Below, one piece after another: positions 15,173-23,471 of a DNA stretch of 34,201 nt. The notes beneath the pieces were generated by a model. It ran no database searches. It was not told the origin of the DNA and saw only the letters and a program-made list of their open reading frames with translations. Numbering within the stretch: position 1 is the stretch's first letter; each line of letters begins with the position of its first letter. The position numbers and the translations under genes were made by a program. This DNA is from an uncultured Carnobacteriaceae bacterium (GTDB lineage Bacteria; Bacillota; Bacilli; Lactobacillales; Aerococcaceae): positions 1 to 34,201 of the forward strand of contig CALHVK010000042.1 of the NCBI GenBank assembly GCA_938039195.1. The letters are read 5' to 3'.

Positions 15173-16441
15173 TTATTTTTGACGAAATTTTTGGTATTGT
15201 TTCATCAAAGCATCTTCATAGGAAGAGGTTGGTTCTGGAGTGAAATACTCTTCGTTTTTTAGCGCATCCGGTAAGTATTGCTGCTTTACAAAGTGTCCTG
15301 GATAGTCATGGGGATACTTGTAGCCAACGCCACGACCTAATTTTTGAGCGCCTGAATAATGGGCATCTTTTAAGTGGTCTGGAATACTAATCGCACGACC
15401 TTTTCTTACATCTGACAAGGCACTATCGATTGAACGAATCGCGGTGTTAGATTTTGGCGAAAGGGCAAGTTCGATAATGGCATTTGCAAGCGGAATTCTA
15501 GCTTCAGGTAAACCGAGACGTTCAGCCGCTTGTACAGCAGAAACAGCACGGGATACTCCTTGTGGGTTTCCTAACCCAATGTCTTCGTAGGCAATGACTA
15601 AGAGACGTCTCATTAAACTGGTAAGGTCTCCAGCTTCCATTAAACGAGCTGCGTAATGCAAGGCTGCGTTTACGTCAGAACCGCGAATCGATTTTTGAAG
15701 AGCAGAGATGACATCATAATGCTGATCGCCATCTTTATCATAGGAGAGGGCTTTTCGTTGAATACATTCTTCTGCAATTTGAATGGAAATGTGAATATGG
15801 CCATCCTTACTTGGTTCAGTAGATTTTGCGGCTAGTTCAAGAGCGTTTAAGGCACTTCTAACGTCTCCATTTGTACTAGTTGCAAAGTGATTTAAGGCTT
15901 CTTTTGTCACTTCTAAATTGAGTTTGCCTAGACCACGTTCTTCATCTTCGATTGCCTTTAAGAGTGCTTTTTTAATATCTTCAGAAGAGAGTGGTTTCAG
16001 TTCAAAGATTTGTGTACGACTACGAATCGCAGGATTAATCGAGATGTATGGATTCTCAGTGGTTGCTCCGACTAAAATAATTCGACCGTTTTCTAAATGG
16101 GGCAATAGGAAGTCTTGTTTCGTTTTATCAAGACGATGAATTTCATCTAGTAGGAGAATCACGCTGCCAGACATTTTGGCTTCTTCAGCTACAATTTGTA
16201 AGTCTTTTTTTGTATCGGTTGCGGCATTAAGTTGTCTAAAAGCAACCTTTGTACTTCCGCTAATGGCACTAGCGATACTTGTTTTCCCAGTTCCTGGAGG
16301 CCCATATAAAATCATGGATGATAATTGTTTGGCCACAACCATACGATTGATGATTTTTCCAGGAGAGACAAGATGCTCTTGACCAAACACTTCGTCAATG
16401 GTACGAGGTCGCATGCGGTAAGCAAGCGGTTGATGGTTCAT
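15173..16441 (-). CDS. rarA: Replication-associated recombination protein RarA (AAA+ ATPase)
   Basis: RarA/MgsA is a clamp-loader-like AAA+ ATPase acting at stalled replication forks. The 422-residue product starts MNHQPLAYRMRPRTIDEVFG, typical of the family. Walker A YGPPGTGKTSIAS is near 46-58, Walker B LLLDEIHRLDK near 96-106, and sensor-1-like GATTENPYISINPAI near 125-139 with SRTQIFEL. The C-terminal MgsA tetramerisation region follows, with HYDVISALQKSIRGSD and RLLVIAYEDIGLGNP. Length is normal. AAAGGAGG lies 8 nt before the ATG. It is divergent from the cysteine desulfurase gene, with the 6S RNA gene downstream on the same strand. Confidence 0.97.
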   Translation of the reverse strand: MNHQPLAYRMRPRTIDEVFGQEHLVSPGKIINRMVVAKQLSSMILYGPPGTGKTSIASAISGSTKVAFRQLNAATDTKKDLQIVAEEAKMSGSVILLLDEIHRLDKTKQDFLLPHLENGRIILVGATTENPYISINPAIRSRTQIFELKPLSSEDIKKALLKAIEDEERGLGKLNLEVTKEALNHFATSTNGDVRSALNALELAAKSTEPSKDGHIHISIQIAEECIQRKALSYDKDGDQHYDVISALQKSIRGSDVNAALHYAARLMEAGDLTSLMRRLLVIAYEDIGLGNPQGVSRAVSAVQAAERLGLPEARIPLANAIIELALSPKSNTAIRSIDSALSDVRKGRAISIPDHLKDAHYSGAQKLGRGVGYKYPHDYPGHFVKQQYLPDALKNEEYFTPEPTSSYEDALMKQYQKFRQK

Positions 16442-16525
16442 GACAGTTCCTCCTTTAAATTCTCTATGTTTAGTGTATCATAAGTTTAAAGAATGATATA
16501 ATAGGAAAGATTAAAACATCTTATT

Positions 16526-16553
16526 AGGACAAAGATTAGACATCCCGTATAAT
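16526..16553 (+). promoter_or_regulatory. Promoter of the cysteine desulfurase gene
   Basis: AGGACA (16526-16531), a 16-bp spacer and a perfect TATAAT (16548-16553), 30 nt before the GTG start. A second TATAAT at about 16497-16502 is an alternative. Confidence 0.55.
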
Positions 16554-16583
16554 AATATTGTTTGAAAGTGAGGAGAGTACAAG

Positions 16584-17690
16584 GTGAATTACTTAGATTA
16601 TGCAGCAACAACACCCGTTAACCAAGAAGTGTTAGAAGTGATTACAAAGGAAATGGCTTCTTTTGGGAATCCTTCAAGTGTGTATCGTATCGGTCGTGAA
16701 CAAAAGCAAAAAATTGAACGTGTAAAAAAAGCGATTTTATCTGAATTACAAGCAGCTCCACAAGATGCTATTATATTTACAAGTTCAGGTTCTGAAGGGA
16801 ATAATTTAGTGTTCGAGAGTATTAGGGAGCACTTTGCACATGATAAAGGACATATCATTGTTTCTGGTGTGGAGCATCCATCCGCTCGAAAACCTGCTGA
16901 ATTTTTAGCAGAAGAGGGATTTGATGTGACATTTTTAGCTCCGAATAAGGATGGAATTGTGACAGTATCCCAAGTTGAGAAAGCTCTTAGAGAAGATACG
17001 CGTTTAGTTTCAATTATGACGGTCAACAATGAGACAGGAGCAAGATTCCCAATTGAAGAAATTGCAGCTTTGTTAAAAGAGACACCAGTATTCTTTCATA
17101 CGGATGCCGTTCAAGCCTTTGCACAAGAGGAATTGAATGTGGATGGAATCGATTATTTATCAGCTTCTGGGCATAAAATTTATGCTCCAAAAGGCATTGG
17201 CTTTTTATACAAATCAAAAGATGCACCGCTTCACGCTTTAATTAAAGGGGGCGGTCAAGAGTTAGGGTTTAGAGCTGGAACAGAGAATGTTCCTTATATT
17301 CTAGGATTTGAAAAAGCAATGCAAATTGTAGTGGCAGCTAGAGAAGAGTTAGTTAAAACGTATCAAGAACTTCAAGAGTATTTAATGACTAAATTAACTC
17401 AACAAGGAATTAGTTTTGAAATGAATGGAAGCTCAAATCCTAAAAATCCACATATTTGCAATATTTGGCTAAAGGGAAGAAAATCAACACAAACCTTAAT
17501 CTTTAATGATTTAAAAGATGTATCTATTTCAGCAGGTTCAGCTTGTTCGGCAGGAAGTGTACAAATCAGTCCTGTATTATCTGCAATGTATCCTGGTGAA
17601 AACAGCCGCCTTGAAGAATCGATCAGACTTTCCTTTGGAATGAGTTCAACAAAAGAGGATATTGATGCATTCGTAGACGCATTACGTTAA
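16584..17690 (+). CDS. yrvO: Cysteine desulfurase (NifS/IscS family, YrvO-like)
   Basis: This is a PLP enzyme that takes sulfur from cysteine and forms a protein persulfide. The 368-residue product starts at a GTG codon, decoded MNYLDYAATTPVNQEV, behind GAGGAG at 16570-16575. Visible motifs are SSGSEGNNLVFESI, the PLP-aspartate region FFHTDAVQAF, and the PLP lysine in SASGHKIYAPKG (Lys198). The catalytic cysteine lies in the mobile loop SAGSACSAGSVQ (Cys321). Its position upstream of mnmA parallels the dedicated YrvO-MnmA pair of Bacillus, so the likely sulfur acceptor is MnmA for 2-thiouridine in tRNA. That partner assignment is inference; supply to iron-sulfur clusters is the alternative. 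Confidence 0.93.
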   Translation: MNYLDYAATTPVNQEVLEVITKEMASFGNPSSVYRIGREQKQKIERVKKAILSELQAAPQDAIIFTSSGSEGNNLVFESIREHFAHDKGHIIVSGVEHPSARKPAEFLAEEGFDVTFLAPNKDGIVTVSQVEKALREDTRLVSIMTVNNETGARFPIEEIAALLKETPVFFHTDAVQAFAQEELNVDGIDYLSASGHKIYAPKGIGFLYKSKDAPLHALIKGGGQELGFRAGTENVPYILGFEKAMQIVVAAREELVKTYQELQEYLMTKLTQQGISFEMNGSSNPKNPHICNIWLKGRKSTQTLIFNDLKDVSISAGSACSAGSVQISPVLSAMYPGENSRLEESIRLSFGMSSTKEDIDAFVDALR

Positions 17691-17760
17691 TGGAGAGCTT
17701 TTGTTTAAAGGCAAAATATGGTAAACTAATCATGTATTAAAAGAAAGAGGAGAAGCGCAT

Positions 17761-18108
17761 ATGGCATTTACACCAACTGCATCATTAAAAGGATCAAACC
17801 ATGTCTTTTCAGTTAATCCAACTTGTAAAGGATATACATTACGTGATAATGGCTTTACTGAAACAAAATCTGGGAACTTCCAATTAATTCGTAGTTTAGA
17901 TGAAACAATTGATGATCACCGTGGATTAAAATTAAAAGTCATGGTTGATAAAGATAAAAAACAATTGAAGATCTCTACAGTAACAAAAAACGGATTACAA
18001 ACAGTTGACTTATACGGCAAAGCGAATACTGCGATGGCTGTTGAGAAATTAGAGTTTATTTTAGAAGGGCTTGTTGAACGAGGCGTTCTTGAAGTAACAA
18101 CAAAATAG
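17761..18108 (+). CDS. DUF1831 family protein, cysteine-desulfurase neighbour
   Basis: This is a 115-residue soluble protein that I assign to DUF1831, a small Lactobacillales family habitually encoded next to a cysteine desulfurase. Recognisable stretches are MAFTPTASLKGSNHVFSVNP and CKGYTLRDNGFTETKSGNFQ, with an alpha/beta pattern to the end. It has one cysteine (near residue 22) and no membrane segment. AGAGGAG lies 7 nt before the ATG. A weak extended -10 (TGGTAAACT) in the 70-bp gap could give it its own promoter, otherwise it is co-transcribed with the desulfurase. The biochemical function is unknown; a sulfur-transfer accessory role is inferred only from the neighbourhood. Confidence 0.85.
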   Translation: MAFTPTASLKGSNHVFSVNPTCKGYTLRDNGFTETKSGNFQLIRSLDETIDDHRGLKLKVMVDKDKKQLKISTVTKNGLQTVDLYGKANTAMAVEKLEFILEGLVERGVLEVTTK

Positions 18109-18120
18109 TGTATAAGAAAA

Positions 18121-18154
18121 GAGAGACAGTTCAAAATTGAACTGTCTCGTTTAT
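18121..18154. terminator. Terminator after DUF1831 gene, possibly bidirectional
   Basis: A perfect 12-bp stem (GAGACAGTTCAA / TTGAACTGTCTC) with an AA centre. The plus-strand tail (GTTTATC) is poor in T, while the minus-strand tail (TCTTTTCTTA) is better, so it may mainly end the opposing XRE gene. Confidence 0.72.
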
Positions 18155-18184
18155 CATGCACGGGCGGTGTTCCCTGTAGCTGTA

Positions 18185-18421
18185 TTATTCGACTTCAGGT
18201 AGCGGCTTAAATTGTGCTACGAAGCTTTGAGTGTCGCCAAAATAAAGATTCTCGCTAGGAACTTCATAAAGCTCCTGCATTCTCTTGCTTAGAGAATATG
18301 GAAGATTAGTTGAATCTTTTTCATACTTCGTAAGCGTATCTTTGTTTATTTTAAGATATTTGGCGGCTTCCAATAGTGTTAAATTACGATTAACCCGTGC
18401 TGCTCGTAAAGAGATCATCAT
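18185..18421 (-). CDS. XRE-family helix-turn-helix transcriptional regulator
   Basis: This is a small DNA-binding protein of 78 residues. The helix-turn-helix covers most of the N terminus: MISLRAARVNRNLTLLEAAK then YLKINKDTLTKYEKDSTNLP, ending with the helix ELYEVPSENLYFG. The Leu-Arg-Ala-Ala-Arg-Val-Asn opening is typical of a common phage- or ICE-derived orphan regulator type in streptococci and relatives. Upstream in-frame codons are dismissed. AAGGTG sits just before a double ATG (18421 and 18418), and the promoter overlaps the longer reading. It lies alone on the minus strand between the DUF1831 gene and mnmA, driven by a consensus promoter. Its target is unknown. Confidence 0.85.
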   Translation of the reverse strand: MMISLRAARVNRNLTLLEAAKYLKINKDTLTKYEKDSTNLPYSLSKRMQELYEVPSENLYFGDTQSFVAQFKPLPEVE

Positions 18422-18449
18422 ACACCTTCGCCCCCTTTTTCTCAACTTA

Positions 18450-18478
18450 ATTATAGTGAAAACGCAACCGTTTGTCAA
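18450..18478 (-). promoter_or_regulatory. Consensus sigma-A promoter for the XRE regulator
   Basis: On the minus strand TTGACA (18473-18478), a 17-bp spacer and TATAAT (18450-18455): both hexamers and the spacing are perfect. The ATG is about 29 nt downstream. Confidence 0.88.
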
Positions 18479-18513
18479 AAACACAATTGGGCAAAAATCC
18501 CAGTACTATCGCA

Positions 18514-18546
18514 TTTTCAATGATTTTCAAGCAAAATTTTTGAAAA
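18514..18546. repeat. TTTTCAA direct/inverted repeat cluster upstream of mnmA
   Basis: TTTTCAA occurs at 18514-18520 and again exactly 10 bp later at 18524-18530, with the inverse TTGAAAA at 18540-18546. The cluster lies between the XRE promoter and mnmA, so it could be an operator. Low-complexity AT-rich DNA is the alternative. Confidence 0.4.
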
Positions 18547-18638
18547 AATAGAAAATAAATTTAAAATTAGGGTAAATTCTGATAACTCGACCTTCAAATC
18601 GACTAGTTCAGGAAATAAAAAGAAATGATGGTGAAAGA

Positions 18639-19763
18639 ATGAGTAACGAAAAAACAAGAGTTGTCGTTGGCATGAGTGGAGGGGTTGACTCCTCAGTTAC
18701 AGCTTTACTGTTAAAACAAGCTGGATATGATGTCATCGGTATTTTTATGAAAAACTGGGATGATACGGACGAAAATGGCGTTTGTACAGCAACTGAAGAC
18801 TACAAAGACGTCGCAGCCGTTGCAGAACAAATCGGTATTCCGTATTATTCAGTGAACTTTGAAAAAGAATATTGGGATCGTGTATTTGAATATTTCCTAC
18901 GTGAGTACCGCTTAGGACGTACACCGAATCCAGATGTGATGTGTAATAAAGAAGTGAAATTCCAAGCTTTCCTAGATTACGCGATGCAATTAGGAGCAGA
19001 TTATGTGGCAATGGGCCACTATGCTCGTGTTGAGAAGGACGAAAACGGAATTGTTCACCTATTAAGAGGAAAAGACAATAATAAGGACCAAACGTATTTC
19101 TTAAGCCAATTGAATCAAAAGCAATTGGAAAAAGCGATGTTTCCAATTGGTCACTTAGAGAAAAAAGAAGTCCGTGAGATTGCTGAAAAGTATAATCTTG
19201 CAACAGCGAAGAAGAAAGACTCAACAGGAGTATGCTTCATTGGGGAGAGAAACTTCAATGAGTTCTTATCAAACTATTTACCTGCTAAACCTGGAAAAAT
19301 GGTAACTCTTGATGGAGAAGTAAAAGGTGACCACGCTGGACTTATGTACTATACAATTGGTCAACGCCAAGGATTAGGAATTGGCGGCGGTGGTAAGACT
19401 AATGATCCATGGTTTGTCATTGGAAAAGACTTATCTACAAATACTTTATATGTAGGTCAAGGGTTCCACCATCCAAACCTTTATTCCGATAGTTTAACGG
19501 CTACAGATATTCAATTTACAAATGATAACCCAAGAGAAAAGACATTTGAATGTACCGCTAAATTTAGATATCGTCAACAAGATACTAAAGTGAAAGTCGT
19601 ATTAGATGAAAATGATCCAACATTGGCTACAGTGATTTTTGATGAACCAGTTCGTGCGATTACACCTGGTCAAGCCGTTGTATTCTATGATGGTGAAGAG
19701 TGCCTTGGTGGAGGTATCATCGATAAAGCCTATATGGATGGCGAAGAACGTCAATACGTATAA
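18639..19763 (+). CDS. mnmA: tRNA 2-thiouridylase MnmA
   Basis: MnmA adenylates and thiolates U34 of tRNA(Lys, Glu, Gln), using sulfur relayed from a cysteine desulfurase. The 374-residue product has the PP-loop SGGVDSS (residues 13-19) and FMKNWDD near 37. The catalytic cysteine is in NPDVMCNKEVKF (Cys102), and the second cysteine in STGVCFIGERNF (Cys199). It also has GHYARVE and the C-terminal beta-barrel region with YYTIGQRQGLGIGG. Length is normal. GGTGAAAG precedes the ATG. It is followed after 27 nt by recD2, and a cysteine desulfurase lies upstream as the likely sulfur donor. No clear promoter could be assigned in the 154-bp gap. Confidence 0.97.
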   Translation: MSNEKTRVVVGMSGGVDSSVTALLLKQAGYDVIGIFMKNWDDTDENGVCTATEDYKDVAAVAEQIGIPYYSVNFEKEYWDRVFEYFLREYRLGRTPNPDVMCNKEVKFQAFLDYAMQLGADYVAMGHYARVEKDENGIVHLLRGKDNNKDQTYFLSQLNQKQLEKAMFPIGHLEKKEVREIAEKYNLATAKKKDSTGVCFIGERNFNEFLSNYLPAKPGKMVTLDGEVKGDHAGLMYYTIGQRQGLGIGGGGKTNDPWFVIGKDLSTNTLYVGQGFHHPNLYSDSLTATDIQFTNDNPREKTFECTAKFRYRQQDTKVKVVLDENDPTLATVIFDEPVRAITPGQAVVFYDGEECLGGGIIDKAYMDGEERQYV

Positions 19764-19790
19764 TAATTATTAACAGAAAGGAGAGTCCAA

Positions 19791-22196
19791 ATGAGTGATA
19801 CACCTTATATTGTAGGGGAAGTATTAACGACTTTTTTCGAGAACCCTCAAAACTTCTATAAAGTCATGCTTGTTCGTGTAATCGAATCTGATTGCGTGGA
19901 TGTGGATGATGAGATTGTTGTAACAGGGATTTTCGGACAAATTCATTCGGATATCTCCTATCGTTTTAATGGGAAGATTGTTTCTCATCCAAAATATGGG
20001 GAACAATTCCAAGCGGATAATTATCAGCAGACACAACCTACTGGAAAAAGAGGACTCATTCAATATTTATCAAGTGCTCATTTTCCAGGAATTGGTGAGA
20101 AGACGGCTGAGAAGATTATCGAAAAATTAGGCGAGGATGCCATGGAGCGTATTTTAAACGACGATACTGCGCTTGATGGAATTAGTGGCCTAACGAAAAA
20201 GAAAAAAGAAATGATCCGTGAAGTAATTCAACAAAATCAGGGGACTGAGAAGTTGATGTTTGAACTCACGAATCTTGGGTTTACTCCTGCGATTGCGCAA
20301 AAGATTATCGGCATGTACAAAGATAAGGCAAGAGCGGTGTTAGACGAAGATCCCTATGTTCTTCTTCAAAAAATAGAGGGACTAGGATTTAGAAGAATGG
20401 ATAGCATTGCCCAATCGATGGGAATTGACCCAGATGACACTTCTAGGCTAAAAGGAGCGCTCTTTGTTGTGACAAGAGATTTCTGTTATCAAACAGGAGA
20501 TACTTACTTGATGGCTGAAGTGTTAATCACGCAAGCGCAACGATTACTTGAGACTTGTCAAAACTACTTAATCGAACCCGATAAGTTAGTAGATGCATTA
20601 AACGAATTGATTCGCGAAGGTGTTGTGTTTTCGGATGAAAACCGCATTGCGATTGCTTCTTTATACTATGCAGAACTAGGAATAAGTAACGCTCTGTCCA
20701 AACGAATTACAGCTTCTAAAGAAGAAATTAGTAAAGAGAAAATTGAAGAAGCGATTGAAAGAACGCAGGAGAAATTCGATATTCAATATGATGCGTCTCA
20801 AAAAGAGGCTATTTATCGCATTATGACTGAACCGCTCTTTGTATTAACGGGTGGACCTGGTACTGGGAAGACAACGATTATTAATGCAGTAATTGATGTC
20901 TATGCTCAGCTTAAGGAATTAGAGAATGATGATGAAATTGAAGAAGCGATTGTTCTTGCAGCGCCAACTGGACGAGCAGCAAAACGGATGAATGAATTGA
21001 CAGGATATCCTGCTTCAACGATTCATCGGTTATTAGGGATTGCAATTGATAGTGTGGATGATAGTTTTGAAGATAAGGAAATTAATGGAGAATTCTTAAT
21101 TATCGATGAAATGTCGATGGTAGATACATGGTTAATGAATCGTGTATTTAAAGCATCTCCAGAAGGGTTGAAGATTTTACTCGTAGGAGATAGTAATCAA
21201 TTGCCTTCGGTTGGTCCGGGACAAGTCTTAACGGATTTACTAGAAACAAATCAAATCCCCGCCATTGAATTAAAAAGAATTCACCGTCAAACACAGCAAT
21301 CTTCTATTGTCGAATTAGCGCATAGCATTAAAGATGGTTTCTTACCGCGTAACTTTATGGAAAAACAAACGGACCGTAGCTTTTTACCATGTTCAACAGA
21401 CCGTTTGGTTACTATTATTGAACAAGTTGTTGTAGCAGCTCTAAAAAAAGGCTATACGAAGCGAGATATTCAAGTATTAGCTCCGATGTATAAAGGAGAT
21501 GCTGGGATTAATGCTATCAATCAGATGATGCAAGAAATCTTGAATCCAAAAATTGGGAATTCAGTTCGTGAAGTCGAGTCCTTCGACAAGGTCTTCCGTG
21601 TTGGCGATAAGGTTTTACAACTGGTGAATTTACCGGAAGAGAATGTCTATAATGGAGATATTGGTGAAATCACTGCGATTCAATTTGCTAAAGAAAATGA
21701 TGATCAAGTGGATAAGATATTCGTCTTATTTGATCAAATGGAAGTGGAATACCATAGAACGGATTGGCAACAACTGACGCTAGCGTATTGTTGCTCCATT
21801 CATAAGGCGCAAGGCTCCGAATTCAAGATGGTTATCTTACCAATGGTGAATCAGTACTCGCGTATGTTGCAAAGAAATCTATTGTATACAGCCGTTACAC
21901 GTAGTCAGCAGTATCTGATTATGTGTGGGGAAGCGGGGGCATTCCAAAAGAGTGCAACAACGGTTCCGCCAAAACGGGCGACTTTCTTACAAGAGTTCTT
22001 AACGAATTTTGATATAGAAAAGACAGAAGAAGCCCCAGCAATACTGGAGAAAACAAATTCGTCACCGAGTGAGTCTAACGACTCCATTGAAGAAAAAGAA
22101 ATTCAATTAACCATCCAAGCAATCGAAGAAGGACTTATTTCTCCGATGATTGGAATGGACGACTTAACACCATACGATTTTATGACAAGAAGCTAG
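19791..22196 (+). CDS. recD2: ATP-dependent RecD2-like DNA helicase
   Basis: RecD2 is an SF1 5'-3' helicase involved in DNA repair and fork integrity, independent of RecBC. The 801-residue product has the long N-terminal extension that marks RecD2/YrrC, with an OB-like start (FENPQNFYKVMLVRV). Helix-hairpin-helix motifs follow (FPGIGEKTAEKIIEKLG and DPYVLLQKIEGLGFRRMD). Then come Walker A LTGGPGTGKTTIINA near 351, Walker B LIIDEMSMVD near 435, and VGDSNQLPSVGPGQ. The C-terminal UvrD-like motif is YCCSIHKAQGSEF. It ends with an acidic tail. AAAGGAGAG lies 8 nt before the ATG. The gene follows mnmA in the same order as in Bacillus, and its stop codon lies inside the terminator stem. Confidence 0.95.
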   Translation: MSDTPYIVGEVLTTFFENPQNFYKVMLVRVIESDCVDVDDEIVVTGIFGQIHSDISYRFNGKIVSHPKYGEQFQADNYQQTQPTGKRGLIQYLSSAHFPGIGEKTAEKIIEKLGEDAMERILNDDTALDGISGLTKKKKEMIREVIQQNQGTEKLMFELTNLGFTPAIAQKIIGMYKDKARAVLDEDPYVLLQKIEGLGFRRMDSIAQSMGIDPDDTSRLKGALFVVTRDFCYQTGDTYLMAEVLITQAQRLLETCQNYLIEPDKLVDALNELIREGVVFSDENRIAIASLYYAELGISNALSKRITASKEEISKEKIEEAIERTQEKFDIQYDASQKEAIYRIMTEPLFVLTGGPGTGKTTIINAVIDVYAQLKELENDDEIEEAIVLAAPTGRAAKRMNELTGYPASTIHRLLGIAIDSVDDSFEDKEINGEFLIIDEMSMVDTWLMNRVFKASPEGLKILLVGDSNQLPSVGPGQVLTDLLETNQIPAIELKRIHRQTQQSSIVELAHSIKDGFLPRNFMEKQTDRSFLPCSTDRLVTIIEQVVVAALKKGYTKRDIQVLAPMYKGDAGINAINQMMQEILNPKIGNSVREVESFDKVFRVGDKVLQLVNLPEENVYNGDIGEITAIQFAKENDDQVDKIFVLFDQMEVEYHRTDWQQLTLAYCCSIHKAQGSEFKMVILPMVNQYSRMLQRNLLYTAVTRSQQYLIMCGEAGAFQKSATTVPPKRATFLQEFLTNFDIEKTEEAPAILEKTNSSPSESNDSIEEKEIQLTIQAIEEGLISPMIGMDDLTPYDFMTRS

Positions 22197-22214
22197 TTTT
22201 CTAGCTTCTTTTTT
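22187..22214 (+). terminator. Terminator overlapping the recD2 stop codon
   Basis: A perfect 10-bp stem (AAGAAGCTAG / CTAGCTTCTT) with a TTTT loop and T run. The recD2 TAG stop is the last three bases of the left arm. Confidence 0.88.
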
Positions 22215-22237
22215 CGTGTTCTTTTAGCCGGAAATAA

Positions 22238-22267
22238 TTGCCATCTGTCCATGATGTAAGGTAAAAT
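22238..22267 (+). promoter_or_regulatory. Promoter of the pheB-HAD-MATE-CPBP-DUF1858-DUF438 run
   Basis: TTGCCA (22238-22243), an 18-bp spacer and TAAAAT (22262-22267). The predicted start of transcription, near 22275, argues for translation from ATG 22300 rather than from the ATG at 22276. Confidence 0.65.
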
Positions 22268-22299
22268 AGATACAAATGATTACGAAAGAGGGACAAATA

Positions 22300-22740
22300 A
22301 TGAATCGACAAAAACATTTTTTAGTTTCTGAAGATGCAGTGCCTCCTGTTTTTGCTAAAGTATTACAAGCCAAAGAATTACTAGCGACAGGACAAGCCAA
22401 AGATGTCACTGAAGTAGTGAAGATGGTTGGCATCTCACGCAGTGTTTATTATAAGTATTATCGTAAAGTACAAGGTTTTTCATCTGTAAATGCTGGGAGA
22501 AAAGCATCCATTAATATCCATATGAAAAATATCAAAGGAACACTCACTAAGACGCTTGAAGTGTTCGCAAATCGTGATATGAACATTTTGACGATTTTCC
22601 AAGGATTAGCCATTCATAGTGTCGCCGTTGTTCAAATTATGATTGATATTTCTGAGGCGACGGTTAGTGTGGAAGATGTGATTAAAGAAATTAACGCATT
22701 GGACAACATTATTTCTGTGGAGTTACAAAGTATCGAATAA
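22300..22740 (+). CDS. pheB: ACT-domain protein of the PheB/UPF0735 family
   Basis: This 146-residue protein has an N-terminal helix-turn-helix-like region followed by a C-terminal ACT domain. The N terminus is KHFLVSEDAVPPVFAKVLQA, KELLATGQAKDVTEVVKM, and VGISRSVYYKYYRKVQGF. The C terminus (about 70-146) includes GTLTKTLEVFANRDMNILTI. ACT domains usually bind small ligands such as amino acids. The layout suggests a ligand-sensing regulator, but B. subtilis PheB has no settled biochemical function. I start at ATG 22300 behind GAGGG; the earlier in-frame ATG at 22276 has no ribosome binding site. The stop codon overlaps the next gene's ATG by one base, so it heads a coupled run. Confidence 0.88.
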   Translation: MNRQKHFLVSEDAVPPVFAKVLQAKELLATGQAKDVTEVVKMVGISRSVYYKYYRKVQGFSSVNAGRKASINIHMKNIKGTLTKTLEVFANRDMNILTIFQGLAIHSVAVVQIMIDISEATVSVEDVIKEINALDNIISVELQSIE

Positions 22741-23462
22741 TGAAAGAAGAATTTTTAAACTATTTAACAGAGAATAATATTAAGGTATTGATTTTCGATA
22801 AAGATGGCACTTTGACAGATACATCTACATTATGGTTTGAACCAACGATTTTAGTTCTTGATGAATTAATAAATCGTAATGAGATGAATCTAACGAATGA
22901 AGAGCACGACGAGTTATTTGACCGTCTTGGTATCACTGAAACAGATATCATTGAAAATAGCGTGATTGCTGCTGGTTCGGTTCGTGATATGCTAGAAGTT
23001 ATAAATGAATTTAGAGCAATTGATATCGAAGAAAATTATAACTTTGTGGTGCATTACTTTGCAGACTATATTTTGTCTCATTCAGAGAAAATCCAAACTC
23101 TTGGACAGGTAAAGAGAGCACTAAGTGGATTGAAAGAAGAAGGATACACGATAGCCTTAGTGACCAATGATTCTCGTTTACCAGCAGAAGCCGTATTAAA
23201 GGTTGCTGGAATTGGTGAGTTATTCGACTTTGTTGGAACCACTGATGAATTTCCTTCAAAACCTGCAACGGATTCGCTAGTTGCTATTCAAAATCAATTC
23301 GGCGTTTCTTTTGACGAGATGATTTATATCGGTGACTCAACAGTAGATGAGGAGTTTGCTACAAGTACAGCTGGATTTATCGCTGTGACAAGTGAACCTA
23401 ATAATCCAGATGTTCTTCCTAGTGCTATTTTTAAAGTAAAATCGATTGAAGAATTATGTTAG
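22740..23462 (+). CDS. HAD-family hydrolase, phosphoglycolate-phosphatase-like
   Basis: This is a cytoplasmic haloacid-dehalogenase phosphatase of 240 residues. Motif I is VLIFDKDGTLTDTST with the nucleophile Asp20 and acid Asp22. Motif II is ALVTNDSRLPAEAVL. Motif III is the Lys in TDEFPSKPATDSLV. Motif IV is IYIGDSTVDEEFA. An alpha-helical cap lies between motifs I and II (about 25-110), placing it in subfamily I with Gph-type enzymes. The substrate is not predictable. Its start overlaps the ACT-protein stop (TAATG), and the next gene begins 9 nt after its stop, so it is an internal member of the run. Confidence 0.9.
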   Translation: MKEEFLNYLTENNIKVLIFDKDGTLTDTSTLWFEPTILVLDELINRNEMNLTNEEHDELFDRLGITETDIIENSVIAAGSVRDMLEVINEFRAIDIEENYNFVVHYFADYILSHSEKIQTLGQVKRALSGLKEEGYTIALVTNDSRLPAEAVLKVAGIGELFDFVGTTDEFPSKPATDSLVAIQNQFGVSFDEMIYIGDSTVDEEFATSTAGFIAVTSEPNNPDVLPSAIFKVKSIEELC

Positions 23463-23471
23463 GAGGGTGTT

